DNA of 64,000 bases from an uncultured Eubacteriales bacterium (GTDB lineage Bacteria; Bacillota; Clostridia; Christensenellales; CAG-138): the NCBI GenBank assembly GCA_900549955.1, contig URQH01000001.1, positions 62,001 through 126,000 on the forward strand. Direction: 5' to 3'. Each line of letters begins with the position of its first letter. Position 1 is the stretch's first letter. The position numbers were made by a program, and so were the translations under genes. The notes under the pieces were generated by a model. That model was not told the DNA's origin, did no database searches, and saw only the letters and a list, made by a program, of their open reading frames with translations. Shown here piece by piece: positions 15,515-24,163 of the stretch.

Positions 15515-16437
15515 GATAGTTCACTCCCCTTTCCATATTTGGTGATCTTCAGATACAGGATGGAGAACACCAACAGAATGGAAAAACAGACTACACCGAT
15601 TGCTGAGGCATATCCGTAATTAGAGTTAATCACGGATGTTTTCATCATGTAGACTGACAACGTGGTCGTCAGATTCATTGGGCCGCCGTTTGTCATGTTA
15701 TAGATCAGGTCCACAGAGTTAAACTCCCATATCGTGCGCATCAGTGTTGTCAGCACAATAGAGTCCTTCAAGTGCGGGAGCGTTACATAGACAAAGCTTT
15801 TCCAACGACCGCATCCATCAATAGAACCCGCCTCATACAATTCCTGTGGTATTGCCTGCAGCCCCGCCAACAGCGTAATGGCAAAGAAAGGAATCCCACG
15901 CCATAGTTCTGCGACAATTACAGCAGCCATAACCGTAGATGTATTGGCTGTCCAACCGATTGGCTTACTGATAAGGCCGATTGCTTCAAACAGATAGTTT
16001 ACAATGCCGATATGTTCGTTATACATCAGCAACCACAGCATCGTAGTCAACACACCGCTGACCGCCCACGGCACAAACGCGATAGCCCGAACCAAACCGC
16101 GGAAGCGAAACTTTCGGTTGAGCAAAAGCGCAAGAATCATGCCGAAGAGCAGTTGAAGCGCCACCTGCCAGAATACCCACTTTAAGGTAGTCCAGCAGGC
16201 CATTTTGAACGTCGGATCTTCTGTAAATAGTCTGATAAAATTATCGATCCCAACAAACCCATCAGCCCACGGCTTTTTGAAGTTGTTATTCTGTAAGCTC
16301 AACCAGAATACACGCAAAATGGGCAGGAACATGATGCATACCGTTGCTATCACCGTTGGTGAAATCAGCAGGTATGGTGCCAGATTCCCACACTTCTTTC
16401 GCTTTAATTCACTTGTGGTTTTTGACAATCTCCGCAT
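15511..16437 (-). CDS. Sugar ABC transporter permease (MalF/UgpA type)
   Basis: This is the first gene of the transporter operon. The 308-residue product has six membrane helices, starting with LAPYLLISPTVIATVCIMFL, and the EAA loop (QELYEAGSIDGCGRWKSFVY). The start at ATG 16437 follows AAAAGGG eight bases ahead; a TTG at 16458 would lengthen it without homology. The promoter and a pair of direct repeats lie upstream. Together with the next permease and the binding protein it makes a CUT1 uptake system; the ATPase must come from another locus. Confidence 0.92.
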   Translation of the reverse strand: MRRLSKTTSELKRKKCGNLAPYLLISPTVIATVCIMFLPILRVFWLSLQNNNFKKPWADGFVGIDNFIRLFTEDPTFKMACWTTLKWVFWQVALQLLFGMILALLLNRKFRFRGLVRAIAFVPWAVSGVLTTMLWLLMYNEHIGIVNYLFEAIGLISKPIGWTANTSTVMAAVIVAELWRGIPFFAITLLAGLQAIPQELYEAGSIDGCGRWKSFVYVTLPHLKDSIVLTTLMRTIWEFNSVDLIYNMTNGGPMNLTTTLSVYMMKTSVINSNYGYASAIGVVCFSILLVFSILYLKITKYGKGSELS

Positions 16438-16459
16438 TAGACAATCCCTTTTCAACAAC

Positions 16460-16493
16460 TTAGATGTTATGGAGTTTTAGATGTTGTAGAGTT
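16460..16493. repeat. Two tandem 17-base direct repeats in the operon leader
   Basis: TTAGATGTTATGGAGTT (16460-16476) is followed without a gap by TTAGATGTTGTAGAGTT (16477-16493), identical at 14 of 17 positions. They lie between the predicted -10 and the start codon of the transporter operon, so they could be an operator read by the neighbouring AraC-type regulator. Confidence 0.5.
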
Positions 16494-16506
16494 CTTGTTC
16501 GCTTTT

Positions 16507-16535
16507 ATTATATTCATACAGGAAATGACAAACAA
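16507..16535 (-). promoter_or_regulatory. Promoter of the sugar transporter operon
   Basis: On the minus strand TTGTTT (16535-16530) and a perfect TATAAT (16512-16507) are 17 bases apart, giving a start near 16500 and a leader of about 60 bases. Confidence 0.6.
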
Positions 16536-16576
16536 TTCATTTTCTTTTCACCGTTGTTCACTTTTTTATGCAACTA

Positions 16577-16601
16577 AAAGACCACATAGATCGTGGTCTT
16601 T
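16577..16601. terminator. Hairpin downstream of a decayed minus-strand gene
   Basis: AAAGACCAC (16577-16585) and GTGGTCTTT (16593-16601) form a perfect 9-bp stem with a 7-base loop and T-rich flanks. It would end minus-strand transcripts from the fragment at 16634-16828 before the transporter promoter. Confidence 0.6.
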
Positions 16602-16633
16602 GCTCTTATTCTGACACTCCATTTGTTAACATT

Positions 16634-16828
16634 TCAAACGCCTCTACCGCCTTCCCCATGAACAACATACTCAGCAATGCTGAGGAGATCGTCCACTATA
16701 CTGTCAACAACAGAATACGAATTCTCAAGGTAGGCCTCGGCTAGAATCTAATACAGAACGCTTGGAATTGATGTGCGCTTTTCTGGTTGAACAATACTTT
16801 GAAAGTAGAAAGGACCCCTATTAGAGAA
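16634..16828 (-). pseudogene. Decayed gene fragment of unknown family
   Basis: Read on the minus strand from about 16828, the frame gives a protein-like string (FYFQSIVQPEKRTSIPSVLY, a TAG stop, then ILAEAYLENSYSVVDSIVDD and a short tail) ending in TGA at 16636-16634. One in-frame stop interrupts it and no start is seen. The composition is protein-like, but I do not recognise the family. It lies between the transporter operon and the URO-D remnant, both parts of the same sugar locus. Confidence 0.35.
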
Positions 16829-16864
16829 TTATAATTTGCGTCATAATCAGGAGATATGGTTGCT

Positions 16865-17397
16865 ATGCGGTATAATGTGGTTTTTCACCCATCCTGGTGG
16901 CATGTGAATGAAGGGATTGCTTCCCCGAGTTTTTTGGGCAGACCCCGATGCTCGTATTGCTTCGGACATCAAGATGCGCCGTGCTTTGTACCAACGGTTT
17001 GGTAAGTATGATCTAGGGAAACAGAACCCGGAGCCGCGACCTCTTATGGGAAGCGATATGCTCGCCTGCGGATATCTTTCGGGCCAGATTCTGGGTTGTC
17101 AGGTCGACTTTGCTCCCGATGACTCGCCAGAGGTGCATTGCGCCAATCTGGATGATGAAGCGGCATTCTTGTCGAATTCCCGGACTTCGACAAGAGTCCT
17201 GTTTGGAAAGGTATCCAGCACCAGTTGGACTATCTGCAAAATCGATTTGGCCATGTGGAATCTTATATTAACTTTAGCGGCGTCCAAAACCTCGCACTCG
17301 ACTTGCATGGCACCGATTTGTTCCTTGACTATTATGATGAAGACAGTCCGGCATCGCATCTGTTAGAGGTTTCTTATCTGACAACGCGTGAGCTAAG
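16865..17397 (+). pseudogene. Uroporphyrinogen decarboxylase-like (URO-D superfamily) gene, frameshifted and truncated
   Basis: The sequence begins with RYNVVFHPSWWHVNEGI in one frame from ATG 16865. It shifts frame at about 16920, continues as FWADPDARIASDIKMRRALY and PRPLMGSDMLACGYL, shifts again near 17170 and continues as FPDFDKSPVWKG and NFSGVQNLALDLHGTDLFLD until IS DNA starts at about 17398. The motifs match the URO-D-like proteins (MtaA/CmuA relatives) that often accompany sugar transporters and YesM/YesN pairs in Clostridia. With two frameshifts and a missing C-terminus it is dead, suggesting that the sugar locus has lost an enzyme. Confidence 0.65.
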
Positions 17398-17694
17398 TGA
17401 TGTTCCTGCTTGTATTGTAACACTTTTAGGCGAAACTCGCCATCAAAGCCTTTTTGTCGGCCAACCAGATTTCTGCTTAGAAGTCCTTTTGCACCATGCA
17501 GCTTATACAAGTTTACCCATTTTTCAATCGGCGTACAGGATACGCAAAATTTCTCGGATGCCTCTTTGCGTGTATGCCCTTCCAGTACATACTGAACAAC
17601 TGCTAATTTTAATTCCTCACTGAACAATTCTTTTCCCATAGATTTCTGCACCCCTTTCGTTGACTTTCTTGTCCAACTTTTGGGGTGCAGTTCA
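17398..17694 (-). mobile_element. IS3/IS150-type element, left-end fragment with partial orfA
   Basis: The terminal repeat ends near 17694 and reads GAACTGCACCCCAAAAGTT, close to the left end found at 5941. The frame starting at 17640 encodes an OrfA helix-turn-helix (MGKELFSEELKLAVVQYVLE, then GHTRKEASEKFCVS). It is broken at about 17398, inside the second helix-turn-helix, where URO-D remnant DNA begins. There is no OrfB here, so this fragment cannot move by itself. The right half of a similar IS lies at 7707-8086 in the opposite orientation. Confidence 0.75.
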
Positions 17695-17760
17695 ATGTGC
17701 CGTTCATCTTGACCGTTGACTGGCTCGGCTGGCTTTTCTATTTTCTCGATGAAAAACAAT

Positions 17761-18276
17761 TTATTCGTACTTATTTCCATCATTGTCATAGTAAACCACA
17801 TGAATGGAATACTCTTTTTCTGGGTTTTTAATTGAGATAATATCCATATCATCTGTGCTGTATCTCAATGTATCTTGCACTTGTCCATTTATTGTATAAG
17901 TGATTTCGGCATACTCTGTTTTAGCACCATTAAACCAAATTAAATCATACCATTCTCCGTTTATTGCAACGCCACCAACAATAATCTCATCACTATTTCG
18001 GTTTGTTGATGTACTAAATTTGTAATCTCCATTTCCTGTTGGTTCAAAGATAGCAAGTGTAGATTTATTATCTGCACTATATGCTCCACTCACGATATAA
18101 CCGCCAAGTTCCAGTTCTTTTGCAATAGTCCATTCATTCCCCTTTGAAATTGCGGTGTTCAGTATGCTTTCTCTGCTGGTAATGGTATCTCCTTTGGGAG
18201 TTAAACTAAAGAAATATAAAAAAGCGGCAGCAACGCAAATAACAGTCGCTGAAATTATCAGTAACCATTTTTTCAT
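17761..18276 (-). CDS. Membrane-anchored or secreted protein, unknown function
   Basis: The 171-residue product starts MKKWLLIISATVICVAAAFL, a signal anchor without a lipobox, and continues as a beta-rich extracellular domain (YAEITYTINGQVQDTLRYST, then IHVVYYDNDGNKYE at the end). GGAGG lies eight bases before the ATG at 18276. I do not recognise the family; small proteins like it occur as cargo in Tn1549-type elements. It is followed by the remains of an IS and preceded by the ICE-type regulator. AT-rich codon use differs from the backbone. Confidence 0.6.
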   Translation of the reverse strand: MKKWLLIISATVICVAAAFLYFFSLTPKGDTITSRESILNTAISKGNEWTIAKELELGGYIVSGAYSADNKSTLAIFEPTGNGDYKFSTSTNRNSDEIIVGGVAINGEWYDLIWFNGAKTEYAEITYTINGQVQDTLRYSTDDMDIISIKNPEKEYSIHVVYYDNDGNKYE

Positions 18277-18312
18277 AACCAATACCTCCATATAATCTGA
18301 TTTATTATTCTC

Positions 18313-19113
18313 TTACTTCCGTCCTCGCTGTGGGTTTGGATTTTTCAGCAAGTCCGACTTCTGTGCAATCTTTTTCAGCCACTTCTTTTCTTCCTCGGAC
18401 AGCTTCTTATAATTCAGTTTGAGCCGCTTGCAGATAAACATCATAGCCGCCTGCTCCGGGTCGCTGTCCGGGCTGGTGGTTTCCTCTGCGGTCTGCAAGA
18501 AATCTTCCAGTGGGTTGTCCTCCGGGACACTGAAAAAATCGTCCTTATGGGCTTCCCGCAGGTCGAGGGCTATCTTGTTTATATCCTGCTGTATCACATA
18601 GCGGCAAAAGCTGTCGTCGTCAATATGGGCGGCGATAAGCTGCCTTAACTGCGGGTCAGTCAAGCCGGGATTGTGCTGTTTCATAATCGTTGCACTCACA
18701 GCGTCCACAATGGCGTTTGCGCTCTGCACCTGCTTTCCCGCTACGCCGTTCACATAGATTTCAAGGTCGGCCATGAGCCGGGGAAAATCCGGGTGGGTCG
18801 CCAGTTCACACAAAAGCGAATTGTCCACCAGCCCGCTTTTCAATAGTTCAATCATATCATCACTCAAATGCAGGTCTGCAAGATCGGCGCTTGGGTGATT
18901 TTTTGTTAAGGAGCGGCCCAGCAGATAATCAACAGTCACTTCATAAAACTTTGCCAATTCAATAAGGGCATAGTGGCTGATGTCCTTATATTCGTCCGCT
19001 TCATAGCTGCCCAGCGCAGACTTGGAGAGGTGTGTTTGCTCTGCAAGCTGTTCCAGCGTCAAGCCACGCTCCACGCGCAGGTCTTTTAGGCGTTCTTGAA
19101 TGGTTAAGGCCAT
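18313..19113 (-). CDS. XRE-family regulator of an integrative element
   Basis: The 266-residue product has an N-terminal HTH_3 domain (about 1-65, ERLKDLRVERGLTLEQLAEQ and SKSALGSYEADEY), then a long helical region and a basic C-terminus (KSDLLKNPNPQRGRK). This architecture is typical of regulators found in Tn1549/CTn-type elements, where they are thought to control element functions. GGAGGG stands a few bases before the ATG. No integrase or conjugation gene follows, so it is probably a survivor of a degraded element rather than part of a mobile one. Confidence 0.8.
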   Translation of the reverse strand: MALTIQERLKDLRVERGLTLEQLAEQTHLSKSALGSYEADEYKDISHYALIELAKFYEVTVDYLLGRSLTKNHPSADLADLHLSDDMIELLKSGLVDNSLLCELATHPDFPRLMADLEIYVNGVAGKQVQSANAIVDAVSATIMKQHNPGLTDPQLRQLIAAHIDDDSFCRYVIQQDINKIALDLREAHKDDFFSVPEDNPLEDFLQTAEETTSPDSDPEQAAMMFICKRLKLNYKKLSEEEKKWLKKIAQKSDLLKNPNPQRGRK

Positions 19114-19147
19114 ACTATCCCTCCCATCTGTCCGATAATGGAAGTTA

Positions 19148-19666
19148 TCAAAGTAACTCCATATCTATGTTGTACTTGCCATCAATCAGTATATAGTCGA
19201 GGTCATTTTCTTTTGCAAGTGACAAGATGTGTGCATTATCTTCTAATACACTATCTAAAGTGCAATCCTCATCATCCAAACGATTTTCAATAACGCTTGC
19301 AAATTGTTTTATGTCGTTGAAATGCGTTCTTATGTAGTTTTCGCTCATCACAAGACAATAACACCGTATATCTTTGCGGTATTCGTCAGGAAAATCTTTT
19401 TTCCAGTCAAATGGAATGTAGCACCCTTCAACAATCAAATTCTGTCGATTTTCAATTACAGTTTTAACAATTTCTCGGACAATCGGCCATAAAAATTCTG
19501 TCAATTCAGTGTCGTTGCTCACGGGTGTAAGCTGTGTGTTCCTGCTGCGAATCAGCCCCATTTTCAAATGGTCAACCGACAGATACGGATATTTGTATTT
19601 TTCGAGAAGTTTTTGTGCTAACAAAGTTTTGCCTGTGTGAGAAGCGCCAGCAATCAAAATAATCAT
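19148..19666 (-). CDS. P-loop kinase-like ATPase
   Basis: The 172-residue product starts with MIILIAGASHTGKTLLAQKL, a clear Walker A (GASHTGKT), followed by YLSVDHLKMGLIRS and the NLIVEGCYIPFDW strand with an acidic Walker B-like end. The fold suggests a small-molecule or nucleoside/phosphoglycerate kinase-like ATPase, or a zeta-toxin-like kinase; the antitoxin expected for the latter is not next to it. The substrate is unknown. A weak GTGAAG precedes the ATG. AT-rich composition places it inside the island, close to its right edge. Confidence 0.65.
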   Translation of the reverse strand: MIILIAGASHTGKTLLAQKLLEKYKYPYLSVDHLKMGLIRSRNTQLTPVSNDTELTEFLWPIVREIVKTVIENRQNLIVEGCYIPFDWKKDFPDEYRKDIRCYCLVMSENYIRTHFNDIKQFASVIENRLDDEDCTLDSVLEDNAHILSLAKENDLDYILIDGKYNIDMELL

Positions 19667-19757
19667 TATACTTCACCGTCCTATAAACCGGGATTTGTCG
19701 CTTTGTACTTATCATTTTACCACAATTCCGAGAGCGTAGAAATAACCTGTTTTTTAA

Positions 19758-20159
19758 GCCGATTTCCTACCTTTCGGATATACGGGACGGGCGGTCATTT
19801 ATGGCGATTGCGTCTACCGTGGTCTCTGGTGGGCGCCGGACGGCAGCAAATATGTCCTGGCGCTCAAATATCCCGACCGTCCGTATCTGGCGCTGGCCTG
19901 GCCGGAACGCAACGCAGAGAGCAACCTGTCTGCCTATCTGGCTATGGGCGTGGAGGCTGCGGAACTCGGGAAAGACGCCGCAGCGCCGCCTGACAGTCAT
20001 TTGGACATCGACTATCAGTTTTTGCAATGGGGTCGCGACAGCGCCTCCATGCTGTTCTATTATTCCTTCCGGGATGAGCAGCAGGCGCAGCACGATGGGT
20101 ATTTCTGGTATAACTGTGAGACCGGCGAAGTTCACGCGGTTCTGGAACTGCAGCCGTAA
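19758..20159 (+). pseudogene. Headless C-terminal fragment of a host gene
   Basis: The frame opens right after a TAA at 19755 and encodes 133 residues (FGYTGRAVIYGDCVYRGLWW, then SASMLFYYSFRDEQQ and GYFWYNCETGEVHAVLELQP to the stop). There is no start codon or ribosome-binding site in a suitable place. Its GC-rich codons match the backbone rather than the island on its left. I do not recognise the domain. It may be the distal part of the gene whose XRE head lies at 5419-5556 on the same strand, separated by the 14-kb island; the middle region would have been lost. Confidence 0.5.
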
Positions 20160-20241
20160 CGGCCAGATCAGAGAGGCCGTGTTGCCTACCACAAGCGAAC
20201 AGTACCACCGCAATGCCACGCAGCCCCGGCACAAAAAGCAC

Positions 20242-20270
20242 GCGGCCGGTACGAAGTTCGTACCGGCCGC
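20242..20270. terminator. Terminator at the end of the peptide-locus operon
   Basis: GCGGCCGGTACGAA (20242-20255) and TTCGTACCGGCCGC (20257-20270) form a near-perfect palindrome that folds with a short loop. On the minus strand GTGCTTTTTG follows, fitting an end for the operon that closes with the XRE-cupin gene. Confidence 0.65.
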
Positions 20271-20286
20271 AAAACCTGGAAAACGA

Positions 20287-20838
20287 TCAGTAGATCATGG
20301 CGGACAGGATGGACAGGCCGACGGCCTCCGCCTCCGTGGGGTTGTACAGCCGGTGCACGGTCCCCTCCTTCAGATAGATGCTGTCGCCCTCGCCGAGCCG
20401 GATGCTCTGACTCGCCATCTCCACCTCGATGCTGCCGCGGATGACGACAAAACACTCGTCCGCATCGTGAGCGGAAAATGTCTCGTTCCCGCGCGCCCCG
20501 GGGCGAAGCGCCACCTGTACCACCTCGATCTTGGGCTTCAGGCCGTTCTCCCCGCCCGGCTTTGGCGTCAAAAATTCATAGTTTACATAGACATCGGAAA
20601 AAAACGCCTTCCTGCGCTGGCTGCGCAGAGAGACATATTGTGGATTGTTGTCCGCAAACATGACGTTCATGGAGATGTTGAGCGCCTTGGAAATGCGCCG
20701 CAATGCGGACAGCGACGGGTCGACCGCGCCGCGCTCGATCTGCGACAGGCCGCCCGGCGTCAGGCCGGTCATTTCCGCCAGCGTCTGCAACGTCAGTTTT
20801 TGCTTTTTGCGATGTTCGCGTATGACGCTTCCAACCAT
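20287..20838 (-). CDS. XRE-cupin transcriptional regulator
   Basis: The 183-residue product has an HTH_3 domain (about 1-60, GSVIREHRKKQKLTLQTLAE, then TPGGLSQIERG) and a C-terminal small cupin (HDADECFVVIRGSIEVEMAS, then GDSIYLKEGTVHRL). Such regulators sense a small ligand with the cupin. The start at 20838 follows GGGGGGAAGC; an ATG at 20859 is less well supported. It is the last gene of the peptide locus and the likeliest local regulator of it, perhaps responding to an amino acid or product of the pathway. Confidence 0.88.
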   Translation of the reverse strand: MVGSVIREHRKKQKLTLQTLAEMTGLTPGGLSQIERGAVDPSLSALRRISKALNISMNVMFADNNPQYVSLRSQRRKAFFSDVYVNYEFLTPKPGGENGLKPKIEVVQVALRPGARGNETFSAHDADECFVVIRGSIEVEMASQSIRLGEGDSIYLKEGTVHRLYNPTEAEAVGLSILSAMIY

Positions 20839-20942
20839 ATGCTTCCCCCCAGTTACCATGTGAATATATTACTTTGCATTCCCGATCTGCTGGAAAAAAT
20901 TGTACCACATCTCATGCAATTCATCAACCAGCAGATCCAAGT

Positions 20943-22061
20943 TCAGCACGCCCTGCTCCTTGCACACAGTCTTTGATACCCGGCGCGCAGATCCTTCCAC
21001 AGCACGGCGCCACACAGGAAAAATCCCACATAGCCGCACAACACATACACGATATTGACCAGCCTGTCAAACGACAGCGTCATGGCCATAACCGCCCCCG
21101 CGAGCGCCGCCACCAGTACGGCATACCGGCTGCGCCGCGTCCTTTCGCCCGCAACGCGGGCAGTCGCCGTCCAAAGCAGAGGCACGGATGCGGTGTAGAT
21201 ACCTAGCGACACAATCATGGCAAACGCCGTTGCAACCGCAGGATGCAGCTGTTCCGCAAGCACGAGCATCGGCACTTGCGAGCCCTGCAATGCGCTGATA
21301 TTGCCCATCATGGCCAGCGTCATGACCAATACGCCGGAAAAAAACACCGCCGTACCAAGAACAATGCCGCGCGTGGCCCGGCGTCCATCCTCCGCCTCGG
21401 CGCCCAGCCTGGTCAGGAACGTCGTCAACCAGATCATCGAAATGCCCACATAGGACACGGCCGACAGCCACCAGAAATCCGCCGCACGCAACAGCTGCAT
21501 GGAAGCAATGGCGCGATCGGCCTCGGCTAAATTGCCCGCGCCACGTGCCAGGCCCACGACGGCGACCGCAAATACCATGGCGATGATGACCGGCCCCAGG
21601 TTGCCGAGAACCTTCAACATGCGCCCAAACCCGCCGATGACCGTCACGCAGGACAAAAGAGCCGTGATCGCCACGCCAGCCCCTGCCGGCAGGCCAAACT
21701 GTTGCGCCATTGCCGCCCCGGCGCCCGCAAGGATCACCACAAACGACATATAGATCGCAAATGTGATAAACCAGTCAAAAAAACGGCCGATCACAGGACC
21801 GCAATAATAAGCAAACACATCGCTGCCGCGTTTAAAATGCTCCCGATGTCCCGTCGCAACCAGGCGTGCCCCCGCATAGGCCAGCAGCGCAAACACCAGC
21901 AAAATGGTTGCAATTCCATGGAACCCGAAGGCCACATAGTATTGCATGACCTCCTGTCCCGTTGCAAATCCGGACCCGCTCATAAACGCAATATAGGCTC
22001 CGGCAAAGCGGAGGGCAGCCAGGCAGCCAGCCGCCCCCTTCTGTTTCCCAGTCCTGCACAT
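20943..22061 (-). CDS. YkvI-like membrane transporter
   Basis: The 372-residue product has about ten to eleven membrane helices and opens with AGAYIAFMSGSGFATGQEVM, the pattern of the YkvI family. The family has the LeuT/APC fold and resembles amino acid:cation symporters, but the substrates are not established. In this operon it follows P5C reductase by 14 bases, so an amino acid such as proline, taken up or exported, is a reasonable guess. The C-terminus is short and basic. The ATG at 22061 has only a weak ribosome-binding site, suggesting coupling to the gene upstream. Confidence 0.8.
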   Translation of the reverse strand: MCRTGKQKGAAGCLAALRFAGAYIAFMSGSGFATGQEVMQYYVAFGFHGIATILLVFALLAYAGARLVATGHREHFKRGSDVFAYYCGPVIGRFFDWFITFAIYMSFVVILAGAGAAMAQQFGLPAGAGVAITALLSCVTVIGGFGRMLKVLGNLGPVIIAMVFAVAVVGLARGAGNLAEADRAIASMQLLRAADFWWLSAVSYVGISMIWLTTFLTRLGAEAEDGRRATRGIVLGTAVFFSGVLVMTLAMMGNISALQGSQVPMLVLAEQLHPAVATAFAMIVSLGIYTASVPLLWTATARVAGERTRRSRYAVLVAALAGAVMAMTLSFDRLVNIVYVLCGYVGFFLCGAVLWKDLRAGYQRLCARSRAC

Positions 22062-22074
22062 GGGTCTACGGCGT

Positions 22075-22911
22075 CTACTCCGACTTTTTCCCCACGCGCT
22101 CCATGCGGTCGCAGCTCTCGCAAAGCGCGTCCATCACAATGCCGCGAAACGCATTCGCTTCCAGGGTGTGCACCCCGGCCACGGTGGAACCGCCAGGCGT
22201 GCAGACGTTTGCCATCAGTTCCCCCGGCTTCTTTCCCGTCTGCAGCACCATCTCCGCGGCGCCGGCCAGCGCCTGCGCGGCCATACGGACGGCTTCGTCC
22301 GCCGGCAGGCCGCGCTCCACAGCGCCCATGGCCAGCGACTCGATGTACATGTACGTGAATGCCGGGCTGCAGCCGCACAGGCCCGTAAACGGATCGAGCA
22401 GAGACTCCGTCAGGAAATATGCCGCGCCCAACAGCTCAAACAGCGCCTTCCCCAGTTCCGCGTGCTCCTTCGTCGCGCGCGTGCCCGTGACGATCCCCGT
22501 CACGCCCTTTCGCACCATGAGCGGCGTATTGGGCATGACCCGAAGCACCGGGCTGACCGGCAACGCCGCCTCCAAACAGCTCAGCGAAATCCCGCCCATA
22601 ATGGAGATCACCAGTTGTTTCGCATCCAGATGCGGACCCGCTGCGCTCAGCACGCCGCGCGCCAATTGCGGGCTGACGGCAAACACCAGGATATCCACAC
22701 GTTGCGCCAGCGCTGCCGCGCCGCTGTTCTGCAGGTCGCTCAGCACGGTCTGTACGCCAAGCTCCTGCCGGAGTGCATCCAGTTTCTGCCCGTCCACATC
22801 CGTAATGACGATGTGATCCGCCGGCACGCCGCCGCTGGCAATGAGTCCGCGAAAGATCGCCTGGCCCATCTGCCCGGCACCGATAAAGCCGATTGTCTTG
22901 TCCTGCAACAT
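22075..22911 (-). CDS. proC: Pyrroline-5-carboxylate reductase
   Basis: This enzyme reduces P5C to L-proline with NAD(P)H. The 278-residue product has the Rossmann motif GFIGAGQMGQAI at the start, the VMPNTPLMVRKG segment, and the C-terminal dimerisation domain with GCSPAFTYMYIESLA and the QTGKKPGELMANVCTPGGST signature. It is full length and well conserved. It is embedded in a peptide uptake and hydrolysis operon rather than in a proline biosynthesis cluster, which hints that the locus handles proline, P5C or related imino acids released from peptides. GAGG precedes the ATG. Confidence 0.93.
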   Translation of the reverse strand: MLQDKTIGFIGAGQMGQAIFRGLIASGGVPADHIVITDVDGQKLDALRQELGVQTVLSDLQNSGAAALAQRVDILVFAVSPQLARGVLSAAGPHLDAKQLVISIMGGISLSCLEAALPVSPVLRVMPNTPLMVRKGVTGIVTGTRATKEHAELGKALFELLGAAYFLTESLLDPFTGLCGCSPAFTYMYIESLAMGAVERGLPADEAVRMAAQALAGAAEMVLQTGKKPGELMANVCTPGGSTVAGVHTLEANAFRGIVMDALCESCDRMERVGKKSE

Positions 22912-22939
22912 AGCTTTTACCTCTTCAGCGCGGGCAACC

Positions 22940-24115
22940 TTACAGATCGAGAATCATCAGGTGCGAATCGGAATCGCTCATGATCTCGTTCCCCGTCTCT
23001 GTAATGAGGATGTTCTCCTCCACGCCCATGCTGCCCATGCCCGCTTCAAAGATCTCGGGCTCGATGGCAATGGTCATGCCGGGCTGCAGCACCGTGTCGT
23101 TGTAGCCGACCATCGGCGCCTCGTGCACGTTCAGGCCGATGCTGTGGCCGTAACCACCCGTGCGCGGATGCAGATACGCAAACGGCGACTTCTGGATGTA
23201 TTGGAAGATGGCCTCGCACACCTCGCGCATCGTTGCGCCGGGCTGTGCGGCGCGAATGCCGACATACGTCGCCTCGCGCGCCACATTGAAGAGCTCCAGC
23301 TGATGATCCGTCGGCTTGCCGACCATGGCCTGACGGATGATGTCGGAAAAATAGCCGCGGTAGCCGGGGCCGCCGTCGACGAGAATCATCTCGTGCGCGC
23401 CAATGGGCCGGTCGCTCGGCGGGCAGTTGCCCTGCGAATACCGCTCCACGCCCGCGCGGAGGCCAAGCCAGGTCGCTTCGTCCGCACCCATGCGGAAATA
23501 CTCCGCCACGATGTTCCGATAGAGTTCCCGCTCGGTCATGCCCAGCCGGATCTCGCGGAAGCACTTCTCAATCGCACGGCTGTTGATGCGGCAGACCTCG
23601 CGCATCCGCTCGATTTCGAGCAGCGACTTAATGCTGCGCATCTCCCACAGCTGCTCGGAAAAATCGACAATGGTGGCGTTCTTCAGTTCTTCAAACATCG
23701 CCTGCTGGTTGGCATAGTTGAAATGCAGCTTATGCCCATACCCCAGCTCGAGCCCGATGCGGCTGCCCAGCAGGTTCTTTTCCTGCAGCACGGAGGCAAT
23801 GCACTTGGCCAGCGTCTCATAGCCGCCAATGCCCGTGTAGCGGATGTCCTCCACGAGCGAGGTCATCTTCGCGGTTTCCACGCCGCCCTTGGTGGTGCAG
23901 AGCGCCATATCGCCATCGTCGGTCACGACTACGACGCCAGGCGTGGACACCTTGCTGGTCCAGACGATGCTCTGAAAGCTCGAAAAATAGAAGGTATTGT
24001 TGTCGCTCGTAAAGATCACGGCATTGACGCCATCGCGATGCATGATGGCAATCAGCTTATCCAGGCGCTTGCGGTACTCTTCGAGCGGAAAGCTCAGCAT
24101 AAACGGTTCTCTCAT
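22940..24115 (-). CDS. M24 family metallopeptidase (Xaa-Pro peptidase type)
   Basis: The 391-residue product has the creatinase-like N-terminal domain (about 1-160) and the pita-bread catalytic domain. The metal ligands are all visible: Asp in ILVDGGPG, Asp in YFSDIIRQ, His in GYGHSIGLNVHEAP, Glu in AIEPEIFEAG and Glu in GVEENILIT. Such enzymes cleave the bond before proline (aminopeptidase P or prolidase). There is no signal peptide, so it acts in the cytoplasm on imported peptides. AAGGAGAACG precedes the ATG at 24115. proC follows by 28 bases. Confidence 0.9.
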   Translation of the reverse strand: MREPFMLSFPLEEYRKRLDKLIAIMHRDGVNAVIFTSDNNTFYFSSFQSIVWTSKVSTPGVVVVTDDGDMALCTTKGGVETAKMTSLVEDIRYTGIGGYETLAKCIASVLQEKNLLGSRIGLELGYGHKLHFNYANQQAMFEELKNATIVDFSEQLWEMRSIKSLLEIERMREVCRINSRAIEKCFREIRLGMTERELYRNIVAEYFRMGADEATWLGLRAGVERYSQGNCPPSDRPIGAHEMILVDGGPGYRGYFSDIIRQAMVGKPTDHQLELFNVAREATYVGIRAAQPGATMREVCEAIFQYIQKSPFAYLHPRTGGYGHSIGLNVHEAPMVGYNDTVLQPGMTIAIEPEIFEAGMGSMGVEENILITETGNEIMSDSDSHLMILDL

Positions 24116-24163
24116 GGTTTGCTCGTTCTCCTTTGTCGTTTCAACGTTACTGGTCCGTTGTGG

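Noticed and set aside
19148..19666. Zeta-type toxin of a toxin-antitoxin pair
   Set aside because: Only the P-loop kinase fold supports it; no epsilon-like antitoxin gene is adjacent, so I call it a kinase-like ATPase only.
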